A stretch of 64,000 nt of DNA, from NCBI GenBank assembly GCA_017548565.1, contig JAFYZU010000054.1, forward strand, positions 60,689-124,688, read 5' to 3'. The notes under the pieces were generated by a model, which made no database searches, was not told the DNA's origin, and was given only the letters and a program-made list of their open reading frames with translations. The translations under genes were made by a program, and so were the position numbers. This DNA is from Treponema sp. Its GTDB lineage: Bacteria; Spirochaetota; Spirochaetia; Treponematales; Treponemataceae. Each line of letters opens with the position of its first letter. Position 1 is the first letter of the stretch. This document shows positions 16,697-27,626 of this stretch, piece after piece.

Positions 16697-19600
16697 ATGA
16701 AAAAGCTGTCTAGCAGGACTATTATAGCAATTTCTATTTTTCTCGTTTTAAGTCTTGTAGCAATCGGAGTTTCCAGACCGATATATAAAAAGCTTGAAGA
16801 GACAGTTACTCAATATACGCACAAATTCAAGCAGCTGGTTAAAGAATATACAGGCCTTGATTTTAAATACAACAGCTTTTCACCTTCAATTTTTTCTGCC
16901 TTTTATATAAAAGGAGTAGAGTTTACCGATGAGTCAGAAGAATCTGTTTTAAGCGTAAAAAAAATAAAGATATCGTATAAATTAAAAAATCTTTTTAAAG
17001 GTGATTTTGAAAATTTCGTAAGAAGCGTTTCCATCAACGCAACAAAAATAGACGTTGAAAAAGCACTTAAGGTTGCGCAAATCATACAGGAAAAAATTCC
17101 TAAGAAAGAAAATCAGAATGAAATTGATTTGACGAGTCTTTTCGGTTATATTCCGCAGTCAATTTCAATAAGGAATACTTCAGTCGTTTATAATGAACAT
17201 CATGTTAATGCAGAGGCACAAATAAAACAGATAAATCTCACAAACTCAAGACAGAAGGGCAGCGTTGAATTCAACATGAAGGGAAGCGGCTCACTGTTCG
17301 TTAAACAGAACCGGATGACTTTTAAGGGAAAGCTTAATGCAAACGGTACTCTTTTGAATACGATCGATAATTCTTCGCTTGTCGTTAAACTTTCTGATGT
17401 TACTAACGGCGAATTCAAATTAAGCAGGGTATCGATGCTTGCAACCTATAAAGATAAAAAGGTCGAGGCGCATACCGTTCAGTCTGTTAATCCTTATTTC
17501 ATCCAGTTGAATTATGATATAGATTCACAGAGGTTTGATGCAGAGGTAAAGACAGATCATCTTAATCCGCTGAGGGTTATTTATCCTGTTTCAAAAAAGC
17601 ATGCTGTCAATAAACTTGCCGATTCGTTTTTATCTGTAAATGCAAAATATTATTATGATATTCCTGAAAATAAGATGGGGTATACATCGTCCGGAACAGT
17701 TCATATTCCTGCAGTAATTATTACAGACGGAGCCGATGTAAGTTATTCGTTGAATGGAAACGACCGGTTGATTAACGTTTCACGATTTGATGTTCAGGGA
17801 CCTTCCTGTCATGGGAATGCAGAGCTGAATTTAATTTTCAGGAGCTTTAAGCTTTCCGGCTTTGTAAATGTCGAAGAATATACTTTACCGAACAGGACTG
17901 TTGTTTCTTCAGAAATATATTTTGATCCTCTTGATAAAGGCTTTATGGCATTTTCTCCGCAGGTGTTTGTAGGCGAAAAATCTCTTACTGCACTTCAGTT
18001 CACGCTTGTTCCACGCTTTGATTCCTACGATTTTAATCTTGAAGTTTCGGATTATTCAATGTCCGATTCAGTTCAGCCAGGGGAAATCAAGGTGGATGGA
18101 AGCTATATGAATTCATCCAATTATGTTCAGGCAAATGTTTCAATGAACAGTATAAGCATTGCAAGTGTAATACAGCTTGTTCAGCAGTTAACTGACGAAA
18201 AAATTGCAGGAAGTCTCAACGGTGTAAGGAATTTTTCAGAGCCTTATCTTTTTACTGGGGATGCATATCTTTCGACAGATTTAAAATCTGTTTCATATAA
18301 TATTCCATACGTTCTTGTTGCTAACTCCAAAAAAGACAACCAGTATCTTTTTCTTTCTGTGAACGGTAACGAAGAATCCATTCAGATGAACCGTTTTGAT
18401 TTGATTTACGGGAAACAGACAGTCAGTGCGACGGCATCTTTAGATATAATGAGCGATTCGCACGATATGTTTTTCCTTGTAGATATTGTAGCCTCTTCAA
18501 TTCCGTATCATTTCAGCGGAACAATCATGAGTGATATTGTTTCTGTTTCCGGTGATTACGGCACAGACCTTCAGCTTCAGATGAATGACGGGGAAATGGC
18601 AGGTCATCTTTCAATAGGCGCGCTTCCGTTCCAGTTCGGGAATTTTGGTGTAATTACATCAATGGACTGCGATTTTAATTATACTAAGGAAAACGGTCCT
18701 GAAGTTACTCTTTCACGCTTTGAGGTTGAAAAAACAGATGCAACTTCATCAACAAATCCAAAGCTTGTTATTTCCGGAAACGGTACGAAATACGGCGTGC
18801 AGTTGAATTCCATCACTTATACAGATTTGTATTCTGTTTTGAATGGTTCAGCAGATGTAATGATAAATATCAACGAAGGTGTTTTTGATTCAGCGGGAAT
18901 GAAGCTGCTTATAAGCAATACACTGACTGATGAAACTATAACGATGGATGCAAATGTTTCGAATCCGGGACATAAAAAGCTTGATTCCCAGACAATGCTT
19001 GATTCTCTTTACATAGATGCACTTCTCGATATAAGGCATTTCAGCATTAACAGGTTTACGAATGTTCATAATGCGAACAATGAACTTACTGCAACGTTGA
19101 ATTTAACCGGAACGCTTGAGCATCCTTATGCGGCGCTGAACATTGAAAAATTTACAACTCTCGTAAGCAACAGTCTTCTGACAACTACGGGTTCAATTCT
19201 TCTTGAAGACAAAACTCTTTCAATAAACGATATTCAGGTTCATCATTCAAGCTTTGAGGTTAAGGATATTGAAGGCGTTATTTCAATGGAATCGATGAGC
19301 GGTAAGGTAAATGCCGGTCTTGTAATTACGAATGATCTTGGTGAAAAGCTTTTTGAGATTCCTCTTACCCTTAAAATATATGATACGGTAAAGAAAGAAG
19401 GTGAGTTTATTCCTGAATCAACGATGATTACTGTCCGTGCAGATAAAGTAACCGGTAAATTCATGAAGCAGAATCCGGGCTTTGATGTGTCTGCTGTATG
19501 TACAAAAGAGCTTATTTCTATTTTTACATCAGATAATATCGGACTTGTCGGTTCATATATTCCATCGAACGGTGAGGTTCTTGCATCACTTAATTCAAAG

Positions 19601-21094
19601 GATATTGTTACTGCCGATATAACAGGAAAAATCAAAAACAATAAGGTAGACCTGCGCCTTATGAATCTTAACGTGAATCTTCCGAAGGTTATGTCTGTAT
19701 TCTATCTTGACGAACAGTTTCTGCTTGAATCAGGTTATCTCAAGGGTTATCTGAATATGGGCGGTAATTTCGATACTCCTGATTTTAAGGGAGTTCTTTC
19801 AATTGCTAATCCCAAATTTTATTTACCGACAGTTTTCAAGCATCCTGTTTCTACCGACAAAATGATGATTATTGCAACGAACAATGAAATTACGCTTCGT
19901 AATGATGTATATAAAATTAAAAATATCCCGAAATTCAAGATGGGTGGAAAGGTCTTCCTTAATAAATGGAATATTGATAATGTCGAAGCTACCTTTGTTA
20001 CTCTTGAAAATGAATCGCTTCCGTTAAAATTAACAAGTCAGTATGTAAATGTTTCCGGTGATATTACCTGTGATCTGAGGATTTTTGGAGAAAGACATTC
20101 GTGGGATATCGTAGGAAAAGTTTTCGGCGATGAACTGTCTGTCGTTTCTAATCTTTCTGATATAGCACTTGCACGCGGCGGAGCTCCTATTCAGGATAAG
20201 GACATGGGTATTTATGTAAGAAGTGATCTTGATGTAACGCTTGGAACACACGTAATGCTTAACTTCAATCCTTTTATACGTTGTATCTTTGTTCCTAATA
20301 CACACATAAAGGTAAATGTAGATACCGAAGCACAGCAATATTCGATAGATGGTCTTCTTAAGCTTAAATCCGGTGATGTGTCATGGCTTAACAGAAACTT
20401 CTACATAAAGCAGGGAAGCATTAAGTTTAATGGTCAGGAATTTGCAAATCCGCAGATTTCCCTTCGTGCCGAAACCCGTGAAAAGGATGAAAATGGTGAA
20501 TCAATCCAGATTATCCTTATTGCGGAAAATCAGTATCTTCTAAATTTTAATCCTCGTTTTTCTTCAATTCCTGCTAAATCAGAAAAAGAAATAAGTGCGC
20601 TTTTAGGACAGATTCTTGTCGGAGACTCTTCGTCTATCGGCGACATGGTTGTTACTACCGGCGATTATCTTCTTCAATCTTTTGTATTCCGTGGAATAGA
20701 AAACAAGTTGCGTGATTTCATGAATTTTGATATATTTTCCGTACGAACAAATGTATTGCAAAATACTGTAAACATGTCATCATCCGGGTTATTTTCTAAA
20801 GATAATAATAATATCTCAATTGGTAACTTTTTGGATAATTCAACTGTTTATATAGGTAAGTACTTTGGTAGTGCATTATATGTAGATGCAATGGTTCATT
20901 TTTCATTTGAAAATGGTGATGTTAATGATCCGTCAAAAGCAAAAGGCTTTCAGTTAAAACCTGAATTCGGTCTTGAGCTTGAGCTTCCTATTGCAAATAT
21001 ACGATGGAATATGGCTCCGGACATAACTGCGTTGTTAAACAATGAATATGTTCCGTCATCTTCCGTATCACTATCATGGAATTTTTCATTCTAA
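16697..21094 (+). CDS. tamB: TamB-like (DUF490) translocation/assembly module protein
   Basis: A very large envelope protein (about 1466 residues). A single N-terminal signal anchor (residues about 9-27) is followed by more than 1300 residues of beta-rich, Asn/Ser-rich repetitive sequence (AsmA/TamB-type bridge). A C-terminal DUF490 region of about 300 residues includes the typical IDGLLKLKSGDVSWLNRNFYIKQGSIKFNG stretch split around residues 1215-1245 and ends in SLSWNFSF. TamB proteins span the periplasm and are linked to outer-membrane protein assembly and lipid transport. Placement directly before bamA supports the call. A GTG at 16682 is in frame, but the ATG at 16697 starts the signal anchor properly. 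Confidence 0.88.
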   Translation: MKKLSSRTIIAISIFLVLSLVAIGVSRPIYKKLEETVTQYTHKFKQLVKEYTGLDFKYNSFSPSIFSAFYIKGVEFTDESEESVLSVKKIKISYKLKNLFKGDFENFVRSVSINATKIDVEKALKVAQIIQEKIPKKENQNEIDLTSLFGYIPQSISIRNTSVVYNEHHVNAEAQIKQINLTNSRQKGSVEFNMKGSGSLFVKQNRMTFKGKLNANGTLLNTIDNSSLVVKLSDVTNGEFKLSRVSMLATYKDKKVEAHTVQSVNPYFIQLNYDIDSQRFDAEVKTDHLNPLRVIYPVSKKHAVNKLADSFLSVNAKYYYDIPENKMGYTSSGTVHIPAVIITDGADVSYSLNGNDRLINVSRFDVQGPSCHGNAELNLIFRSFKLSGFVNVEEYTLPNRTVVSSEIYFDPLDKGFMAFSPQVFVGEKSLTALQFTLVPRFDSYDFNLEVSDYSMSDSVQPGEIKVDGSYMNSSNYVQANVSMNSISIASVIQLVQQLTDEKIAGSLNGVRNFSEPYLFTGDAYLSTDLKSVSYNIPYVLVANSKKDNQYLFLSVNGNEESIQMNRFDLIYGKQTVSATASLDIMSDSHDMFFLVDIVASSIPYHFSGTIMSDIVSVSGDYGTDLQLQMNDGEMAGHLSIGALPFQFGNFGVITSMDCDFNYTKENGPEVTLSRFEVEKTDATSSTNPKLVISGNGTKYGVQLNSITYTDLYSVLNGSADVMININEGVFDSAGMKLLISNTLTDETITMDANVSNPGHKKLDSQTMLDSLYIDALLDIRHFSINRFTNVHNANNELTATLNLTGTLEHPYAALNIEKFTTLVSNSLLTTTGSILLEDKTLSINDIQVHHSSFEVKDIEGVISMESMSGKVNAGLVITNDLGEKLFEIPLTLKIYDTVKKEGEFIPESTMITVRADKVTGKFMKQNPGFDVSAVCTKELISIFTSDNIGLVGSYIPSNGEVLASLNSKDIVTADITGKIKNNKVDLRLMNLNVNLPKVMSVFYLDEQFLLESGYLKGYLNMGGNFDTPDFKGVLSIANPKFYLPTVFKHPVSTDKMMIIATNNEITLRNDVYKIKNIPKFKMGGKVFLNKWNIDNVEATFVTLENESLPLKLTSQYVNVSGDITCDLRIFGERHSWDIVGKVFGDELSVVSNLSDIALARGGAPIQDKDMGIYVRSDLDVTLGTHVMLNFNPFIRCIFVPNTHIKVNVDTEAQQYSIDGLLKLKSGDVSWLNRNFYIKQGSIKFNGQEFANPQISLRAETREKDENGESIQIILIAENQYLLNFNPRFSSIPAKSEKEISALLGQILVGDSSSIGDMVVTTGDYLLQSFVFRGIENKLRDFMNFDIFSVRTNVLQNTVNMSSSGLFSKDNNNISIGNFLDNSTVYIGKYFGSALYVDAMVHFSFENGDVNDPSKAKGFQLKPEFGLELELPIANIRWNMAPDITALLNNEYVPSSSVSLSWNFSF

Positions 21095-21128
21095 AAAAAG
21101 TTTGCAAAAAGTTAATTAGGAGTATTTT

Positions 21129-23540
21129 ATGCGTCGTCGTTTGCTTTCAATTTTATTTTTCTCAATGTTAGCAGTATTTTCACTTTCTGCTCAGGAAGAA
21201 GACAGTGACTGGTTCTGGAATAAAAACATTTCTAAAATAGAATTCAGCGGATTAAAAAATGTAAAGAAATCTGAGCTTGTAGGTGTTGTAAGTTCATTTA
21301 TCGGCGAACCTTTTAATGAAGAGGTTTATTCAGAGATAGTTGACCGTTTATATGCGCTTGATCTTTTTGATGATATTGAGCCTTATGCCGAACATGATAA
21401 ACGAAATAAAGATAATGTAATCGTAAAATTTCAGGTTTCCGAAAAACCTCAGATTTCAGAGATATCTTTTGTCGGAAACATGGATATACGTAATGGTGAG
21501 CTTCGTGAAAAAATAAAATCAAAGGTTTCTGACGTTTATGTTGAAACTAAAATTCTTATGGATGAAAGAATTATCCGTGATTATTATATTGAAAAAGGAT
21601 ATACGGGTGCCAAAGTTTCTCACAATGTTGACAAAACTGAAAAAGGAATGGCAGTAACCTTTAATATCAGTGAAGGAAATAATACTGTAATCAAGGAAAT
21701 TCATTTTCAGGGTAATTCAATCATTTCTGAACGTTCACTCAAGGGTAAGCTTAAGCTCAAGGAAATCGGTTTTATGCGTAACGGTGCATATCAGGTAGCA
21801 ACCCTTGAATATGATAAAAGAGTAATCATCAATTACTATCAGGAAAACGGATATATTGATGCAAATATTCTTGAAGTAAAAATTGACCGTCAGATAAATG
21901 CTGAAAAAAGACGTGAAGAGCTTATCATTACTTATATCATTCAGGAAGGCTCACAGTATACATATTCAGGAATCAGCTTTGAAGGAAATAAGATTTTCGG
22001 TACAGAAGAACTTATGGCACTTCAGAAGCTGCAGCCTGGAAAAATTTTCAACCTCGTAAAATTTCAGGAGGGATTAATCGGTGTTCAGACACTTTATGTT
22101 GAAAACGGTTATATGTCTACTCAGATTAATCCTATTGCAGAAAAGGATGTAGATAAAAAAGAGATTTCCTATAAGGTACAGATTTTTGAAAGCACAAGAA
22201 GTCATATAGAGAATATCATCGTAAAGGGAAATCAGAAAACAAAAGATTATGTAATCAAACGTGAAATTCCAATTAAACCAGGCGATGTTTTCTCACGTGA
22301 AAAAATTATTAACGGTATGAGAAATCTCTATAATCTCCGTTATTTTTCAAACATAGTTCCGGACATTCAGGCAGGTTCCGAGCAGGATCTTGTTGATCTT
22401 GTTTTTGCAGTTGAAGAGCAGTCTACTACAACACTCAATGCAGGTATGACATTCTCAGGAATAACATCACCGGATGATTTTCCTGTTTCAATCTATGCAA
22501 ATTTCGATAACCTTAATCTTTTTGGAGAAGGACGTGCGGCTTCCATAAAATTTACGCTTGCAAAAAATGAACAGACAATAGATCTCGGATATTCACAGAA
22601 CTGGTTCGGCGATCTTCCGATTTCTTTTTCTCAGTCACTTTCCTTTTCTCATAAAACAACACAGGCTCAGGTAAATCATTTTGATCCTGACCTTGGACTT
22701 GATCAGTATTACAATTATTCTCAGTACGAAGGATATTCCTTTGGTCTCGGTTCATCTGCCGGTAAACGATGGTTTCCTAATTTTGCAATTGTAACTACAA
22801 CAGGCGGTCTTTCGAGTAGCCTTACACGCTATAATTATGATGAATCACTTTATGTTCCTACTGATCTTGGCGTTTCTCTTTTTGCCAACAGATGGGGAAT
22901 TCTGAACAGTCTGTGGTTTAATGTTTCGTTAGATAACCGCGATATGGCTTATGATCCTACAAAGGGATGGTTTGCAAGCCAGAGACTTTCATGGTATGGT
23001 CTTATTCCGGGACTTGAAAAGGAATTTTTCATAAAATCTGATACAAAGCTTGAAGGATACCTTACCTTATTCAACTGGCCGATAAACGAAAAATATACGC
23101 TTAAAGCAGTTCTTGCAGGATATACAGGTTTTACAGGACTTATTCCAGTCGGTGATTCCACAATCAGTGAATCTAATAAAATCTATGTTGACGGTATGTT
23201 TAATGGACGAGGCTGGGTTGAACTTTACAGAAATTCTGCCGCAAAGGGGCAGGCAATGTGGAGTACAAATCTTGAAATCAGGGTTCCTATTGTTCCTAAT
23301 ATTCTTGGTGTCGATATATTCCATGATATGGTAGTTATAAAACCAACCATTCAGGATATGTTTACTAGTATTAAACCGGAAGATTTTTACTTCAGTTTTG
23401 GACCGGGACTTAGACTTCTTATTCCACAGCTTCCGTTGCACTTTATGTTTACTTTCCGATATCATTATGATAATGGCAGTTTGAAAATGGCTGATAATCC
23501 ATATCAGTTCGTACTTTCATTTAATATGACAAATAAATAA
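21129..23540 (+). CDS. bamA: Outer membrane protein assembly factor BamA
   Basis: The central Omp85 insertase. The 803-residue protein has a signal peptide ending SLSAQ, five POTRA-like units from residue 30 to about 430 (for example ISKIEFSGLKNVKKSEL, IKEIHFQGNSIISE, YSGISFEGNKIFG, IENIIVKGNQKTKDYVI), then a C-terminal 16-stranded barrel. It contains the family's GRGW motif (FNGRGWVEL, about residue 700) and ends in aromatic strand residues (YQFVLSFNMTNK). It is preceded by AGGAG and is followed 16 bases later by the skp-like chaperone gene. Confidence 0.95.
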   Translation: MRRRLLSILFFSMLAVFSLSAQEEDSDWFWNKNISKIEFSGLKNVKKSELVGVVSSFIGEPFNEEVYSEIVDRLYALDLFDDIEPYAEHDKRNKDNVIVKFQVSEKPQISEISFVGNMDIRNGELREKIKSKVSDVYVETKILMDERIIRDYYIEKGYTGAKVSHNVDKTEKGMAVTFNISEGNNTVIKEIHFQGNSIISERSLKGKLKLKEIGFMRNGAYQVATLEYDKRVIINYYQENGYIDANILEVKIDRQINAEKRREELIITYIIQEGSQYTYSGISFEGNKIFGTEELMALQKLQPGKIFNLVKFQEGLIGVQTLYVENGYMSTQINPIAEKDVDKKEISYKVQIFESTRSHIENIIVKGNQKTKDYVIKREIPIKPGDVFSREKIINGMRNLYNLRYFSNIVPDIQAGSEQDLVDLVFAVEEQSTTTLNAGMTFSGITSPDDFPVSIYANFDNLNLFGEGRAASIKFTLAKNEQTIDLGYSQNWFGDLPISFSQSLSFSHKTTQAQVNHFDPDLGLDQYYNYSQYEGYSFGLGSSAGKRWFPNFAIVTTTGGLSSSLTRYNYDESLYVPTDLGVSLFANRWGILNSLWFNVSLDNRDMAYDPTKGWFASQRLSWYGLIPGLEKEFFIKSDTKLEGYLTLFNWPINEKYTLKAVLAGYTGFTGLIPVGDSTISESNKIYVDGMFNGRGWVELYRNSAAKGQAMWSTNLEIRVPIVPNILGVDIFHDMVVIKPTIQDMFTSIKPEDFYFSFGPGLRLLIPQLPLHFMFTFRYHYDNGSLKMADNPYQFVLSFNMTNK

Positions 23541-23556
23541 TCAGTGAGGAATTAAA

Positions 23557-24084
23557 ATGAAAAAAATCAACAAATTATTGATTGCTGTTTTTGCAGTTCT
23601 TACTACAATGAGCGCAGGTGCTTTTGCACAGCAGATTACAAAATTCGCAGTTGTAGATACAAGTAAGGTTTATAGTGCCTATTACAAAAATTCTGCTCCG
23701 GTAAGGAATTATGAAAAGAAAAAGGCTGAATTTCAGGCAGAAATCAACAGAAGAACTGAAGAACTCAGAAATTTAAAACAGAAAAAAGTTGAATATGACA
23801 AAAACGGTGATGATGCCGCAGCACAGAGAACTGCAGCAGAAATTACACGAAAAGTTGAATATCTTAATGAATATACTAATGCAAAGAATGTTGAGCTTGA
23901 AACAATGTTTGCAAATTTAAAAAGCTCAGATGAATTTTATAAAAAATTATATAAAACACTTGGAAGGGTTGCAGAAAGCGGCGGCTACAGTATGATTCTT
24001 AGTCTTCAGGAATCAAACGCTATCTTATGGTATAGTCCATCCGTTGATGTTACCGATGATGTTATTTCTGAGTTAGGATTATAA
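23557..24084 (+). CDS. OmpH/Skp-family periplasmic chaperone
   Basis: A 175-residue secreted protein with a signal peptide (cleavage near AFAQ, residue 25) followed by a coiled-coil body with many charged residues (KKKAEFQAEINRRTEEL, then KNVELETMF) and a small beta region, as in Skp/OmpH, which holds unfolded outer-membrane proteins. Its position directly after bamA is the classical arrangement. The stop overlaps the mutS start (TAATG), so translation is coupled. Confidence 0.87.
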   Translation: MKKINKLLIAVFAVLTTMSAGAFAQQITKFAVVDTSKVYSAYYKNSAPVRNYEKKKAEFQAEINRRTEELRNLKQKKVEYDKNGDDAAAQRTAAEITRKVEYLNEYTNAKNVELETMFANLKSSDEFYKKLYKTLGRVAESGGYSMILSLQESNAILWYSPSVDVTDDVISELGL

Positions 24085-26690
24085 TGCCGCAGAATGAAAA
24101 TCTTACACCGATGATGGTTCAATACCAGTCGGTGAAGAATCAATATAAAGAAGAAGTTGTATTTTTCAGATTAGGTGACTTCTACGAAATGTTCAATGAG
24201 GATGCAGTAGAAGTCTCTCGTCTTTTAAATTTAACTTTAACGCATCGGACTGGAATGCCAATGTGCGGAGTTCCTTATCATGCGGCAAAGATCTATATTG
24301 CGCGTCTTCTTCGTCTGGGAAAAAAAATCGTAATCTGTGAACAGGTCGGTGAAATTCCACGAGGCGGTAAAGGAATAACGGAACGTAAGGTTGTAGAAAT
24401 CATTACTCCGGGAACTTGTACAGAAAGTGAATATCTTGACGGTAATAAAGCAAATTATCTTGCTTCACTTTCCGTTACAAAAACACGTGCAGGTTTTGCA
24501 TTTATTGATGTAACCACGGGTTCATTTAAGGCAACATCCTGGCCCGCAAATAAAATGTATGAAAATTTTTCAAAGGAACTGAACAGATGTTCACCGCGTG
24601 AATTCCTTCTTCCTGCTTCGCTTAAAAACAACAGGGATATTCAGTCAGCCTTAAGTATTCATCCAGGTATTTCTACTTCATATTATCCAGACTGGGATTT
24701 TAATCCTGAGCTTTCTGCAAAGATTTTACAGAAACAGTTTAATACAGTTTCGCTGAAGGCTTTTTCCCTGAATGAACAGACTGCAGAAATTGTTCCCGCA
24801 GGCTTTCTGATTGATTATCTTAATAAAACGACTAATTCCAATCTTCTTCATATAAAATCAATAGATGTTTATTCAGACAATGAATATCTTATGATGGATG
24901 ATTCTTCGCGCAAAAATCTTGAAATTACAGAAAATCTTTTTGACGGCAGTTCTTCATTTACACTTCTTGACTGTATGAATTATTGTAAAACTGCAATGGG
25001 AAGCCGTCTTCTTCGCAGCTGGCTTTTATATCCGCTTACTGATATTTCTCGGATTGAAGACAGGCAGACAAGGATTTCTTCTTTTTATAATGACCGTACG
25101 CTGCTTTCTAAAATCCGTAATGATTTATCATCTATTCTTGATGTTGAGCGTCTTGCCGGCCGTGTTGCAATGGATAAAGCGCATCCGAAGGATTTACAGG
25201 CATTAAGAGTAAGTCTTGAAGCATGGGTTTGTGTAAAGGAATATCTGAATCAGTATGATTTTTCTTTTGTTGAATCACAGACTGCACAGAAAATAATTGA
25301 TTTAATAAATCATTCTATTGTTGAAGATCCTCCGACTTCGATTACCGAGGGGGGAATCATTAAACCGCAATGGGATGAAGAACTCGACCGGTTCAGAAAT
25401 ATTCACGATAATTTTAATAAAATCCTTCTTGATTATGAAGCCGAAGAAAAACAGAATACAGGAATTTCAAATTTAAAGATTAAATATACAAATAATTTCG
25501 GTTACTTTATTGAGGTTACAAAAGGAAAGCTTTCGAGTGTTCCGTCGCATTTTATTATGAGAAGGGCTCTTGTTAATCAGGACAGATATACAACTGAAAA
25601 GCTTCAGTCACTTGAGCATGAACTGAGTGAATCGTCTACGAAAATTCTTGAGCTTGAACGTGATTTATATCTTGAGATACGCAATTCACTTCATGAACAT
25701 ATTAATTATCTTCTTCAGATAGCAGATGAAATTGCAAATACAGATGTTACATCGAATCTTGCCTTTACTGCAATTGAAAACAACTGGAATCGCCCGGTAA
25801 TTGAAGATTCAACTGTTTTTGAAATTACGGGGGGACGTCATCCTGTGGTTGAAAAAAATATGCCGACAGGTGAGTTTATTCCGAACGATACTTTTATCAG
25901 TGCCGATGAAAAGGAAACTGCTCCTTCGTTTGATTTAATCACAGGACCGAATATGGCAGGTAAAAGTACATATCTCAGGCAGAATGCATTGATTGCTCTT
26001 CTTGCACAGACAGGTTCTTTCGTTCCTGCATCAAAGGCAAGAATTGGAATTATAGACAGGATTTTCTGCCGTGTAGGTGCTTCTGATAATCTTGCAAAAG
26101 GAGAATCTACTTTTTTAGTAGAGATGATGGAGACTGCAAATATTCTTCGTTCTGCAACATTACGATCTTTAGTAATCATGGATGAGGTTGGGCGTGGAAC
26201 TTCTACTGAGGATGGGCTGGCCATTGCACGTTCCGTAAGTGAATATCTTCTTGATACAATAAAATGCAAGACGTTGTTTGCTACTCACTATCATGAATTA
26301 AGCAGGATGGAGCATCCGAAGTTAAAAAAATTATGTCTGGATATTCAGGAAACCGATGGTAACCTTATTTTTAAACGAAAGGTAATCGAAGGTGTAACTG
26401 AAAATTCTTATGGTATACATGTTGCAAAATTAGCGGGTATTCCTGATTCTGTCATCAGAAGGGCAAATGTCATTCTTGAACATATACAGTCTGTTGCAAC
26501 TGACCGTCCTGTAATTCCTGAAGAAAAAGAAATCCCTTCTGAAAAAATAAATCTTCCGTCTTCACCTGGACTTTTCAGTGATGAAGAAATAATTATATCT
26601 GAAATCCTTTCTGCCGATACCGATAATTTAACCCCTCTTGATGCCCTTCAGATGCTTTCAAGATGGAAAAAAGAGCTTTCCGGACAATAA
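24084..26690 (+). CDS. mutS: DNA mismatch repair protein MutS
   Basis: The 868-residue mismatch sensor. Visible features are the mismatch-binding F-Y-E motif (LGDFYEMFNEDA, about residue 30), the connector and lever domains, the P-loop TGPNMAGKSTYLRQ (about 625), DEVGRGTSTEDGLAI Walker B region (about 705) and the TLFATHYHELS segment. The C-terminal tail keeps the usual dimer-forming end (LDALQMLSRWKKEL), which resembles the beta-clamp/tetramer region. No mutL is in the window. The operon probably ends here, although I see no strong terminator in the following 70 bases. Confidence 0.97.
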   Translation: MPQNENLTPMMVQYQSVKNQYKEEVVFFRLGDFYEMFNEDAVEVSRLLNLTLTHRTGMPMCGVPYHAAKIYIARLLRLGKKIVICEQVGEIPRGGKGITERKVVEIITPGTCTESEYLDGNKANYLASLSVTKTRAGFAFIDVTTGSFKATSWPANKMYENFSKELNRCSPREFLLPASLKNNRDIQSALSIHPGISTSYYPDWDFNPELSAKILQKQFNTVSLKAFSLNEQTAEIVPAGFLIDYLNKTTNSNLLHIKSIDVYSDNEYLMMDDSSRKNLEITENLFDGSSSFTLLDCMNYCKTAMGSRLLRSWLLYPLTDISRIEDRQTRISSFYNDRTLLSKIRNDLSSILDVERLAGRVAMDKAHPKDLQALRVSLEAWVCVKEYLNQYDFSFVESQTAQKIIDLINHSIVEDPPTSITEGGIIKPQWDEELDRFRNIHDNFNKILLDYEAEEKQNTGISNLKIKYTNNFGYFIEVTKGKLSSVPSHFIMRRALVNQDRYTTEKLQSLEHELSESSTKILELERDLYLEIRNSLHEHINYLLQIADEIANTDVTSNLAFTAIENNWNRPVIEDSTVFEITGGRHPVVEKNMPTGEFIPNDTFISADEKETAPSFDLITGPNMAGKSTYLRQNALIALLAQTGSFVPASKARIGIIDRIFCRVGASDNLAKGESTFLVEMMETANILRSATLRSLVIMDEVGRGTSTEDGLAIARSVSEYLLDTIKCKTLFATHYHELSRMEHPKLKKLCLDIQETDGNLIFKRKVIEGVTENSYGIHVAKLAGIPDSVIRRANVILEHIQSVATDRPVIPEEKEIPSEKINLPSSPGLFSDEEIIISEILSADTDNLTPLDALQMLSRWKKELSGQ

Positions 26691-26760
26691 ATCTGAAAAA
26701 AAAATCAAAAATTTTTAAAAAACATTTCCTTTTTTTATCTTTTTTTGACATATATATAGT

Positions 26761-27531
26761 GTGAACAGATTTTTATTTCTGATGAAACATTTCATTAAAC
26801 AATTTTTACGTATGCTGTATGGGGTTGTAAATGGCGATGGATTTTGTATTATTTGCGGAAGAGATTGTTTAACTTCGAAGATTTGCAAGCATTGTACGAG
26901 TGATTTATTCAATGCGGATAAATTATTATCGGTACAAAGATGTGAAATCTGCGGAAAAGAATTGTTGAGTTTTGAAAGGATTTGTTCTGAGTGTCGTCAA
27001 GGCGGAGTTAAGCGGAAGACCGATAAAGTTATTGCGTTGTTTTCGTACAGGCTTTGGAATAAAGAATTAATGTTCATTTGGAAAATCAAAGGAATACGTT
27101 CTTTATCTTTTGTTTTTGCGAAACTACTGTCTGAAGTTTTAACACGGATTGGTGCTGATTTTATTGTTCCGGTTCCTCCAAGACCTGGTAAAATTCAATC
27201 TATAGGTTGGGATCAGATCGATGAACTGTGCAATTATTTGAAGTACTGGTTTGGTTTTAAAGTTATTAAAGTTCTGGAGCGTGTTTCTACTGTACAGCAG
27301 AAACGTCTCGATAAAAAAAGCCGTGTTGATAATATTGGTAAAAACTATTGTCTGAAAAATAGGAAAGAACTGAAATCGATTTTAAAACCCTTTGGCGGGA
27401 CTTTTCCAAAGAGAGTTACGGTTGTCGACGATGTTATGACAACCGGCTCTACTCTGGAAAGCTGTTCGTTAGTTTTAAAACAGGGAGGTGTTGAATTTGT
27501 ACAAGGGGTAACGCTTTTTATCGTTGATTGA
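26761..27531 (+). CDS. ComF-family phosphoribosyltransferase-like protein
   Basis: A 256-residue ComF-like protein: two N-terminal Cys-rich ribbons (CIICGRDCLTSKICKHC and CEICGKELLSFERICSEC), then a PRTase domain with VTVVDDVMTTGSTLE near residue 222. Relatives take part in DNA uptake or in nucleotide salvage, but the biochemical role is not settled. The start is uncertain: GTG at 26761 (used here), ATG at 26782 or ATG at 26812; none has a ribosome-binding site. A TTGACA at 26745-26750 is present, but no convincing -10 follows. Confidence 0.8.
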   Translation: MNRFLFLMKHFIKQFLRMLYGVVNGDGFCIICGRDCLTSKICKHCTSDLFNADKLLSVQRCEICGKELLSFERICSECRQGGVKRKTDKVIALFSYRLWNKELMFIWKIKGIRSLSFVFAKLLSEVLTRIGADFIVPVPPRPGKIQSIGWDQIDELCNYLKYWFGFKVIKVLERVSTVQQKRLDKKSRVDNIGKNYCLKNRKELKSILKPFGGTFPKRVTVVDDVMTTGSTLESCSLVLKQGGVEFVQGVTLFIVD

Positions 27532-27559
27532 TTTATTTGACGGAATAAAATTCTTTATG

Positions 27560-27588
27560 TTGCAAAACCTCAATTTTAAGGGTATTAT
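27560..27588 (+). promoter_or_regulatory. Sigma-70 type promoter of cheW
   Basis: TTGCAA at 27560-27565, 17-base spacer, TATTAT at 27583-27588. The leader would be about 32 bases and includes AGGAGA just before the ATG at 27627. No sigma-28 element is seen here, although cheW is a chemotaxis gene. Confidence 0.65.
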
Positions 27589-27626
27589 AAAAGAACAGGA
27601 AAATCACAAAAGCAACAGGAGAAATT

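Noticed and set aside
26691..26760. Terminator after mutS
   Set aside because: There are T-runs, but I could not draw a stable stem in front of them.
26745..26776. Promoter of comF from TTGACA at 26745
   Set aside because: No acceptable -10 lies 16 to 18 bases downstream; the region is T-rich and could match by chance.
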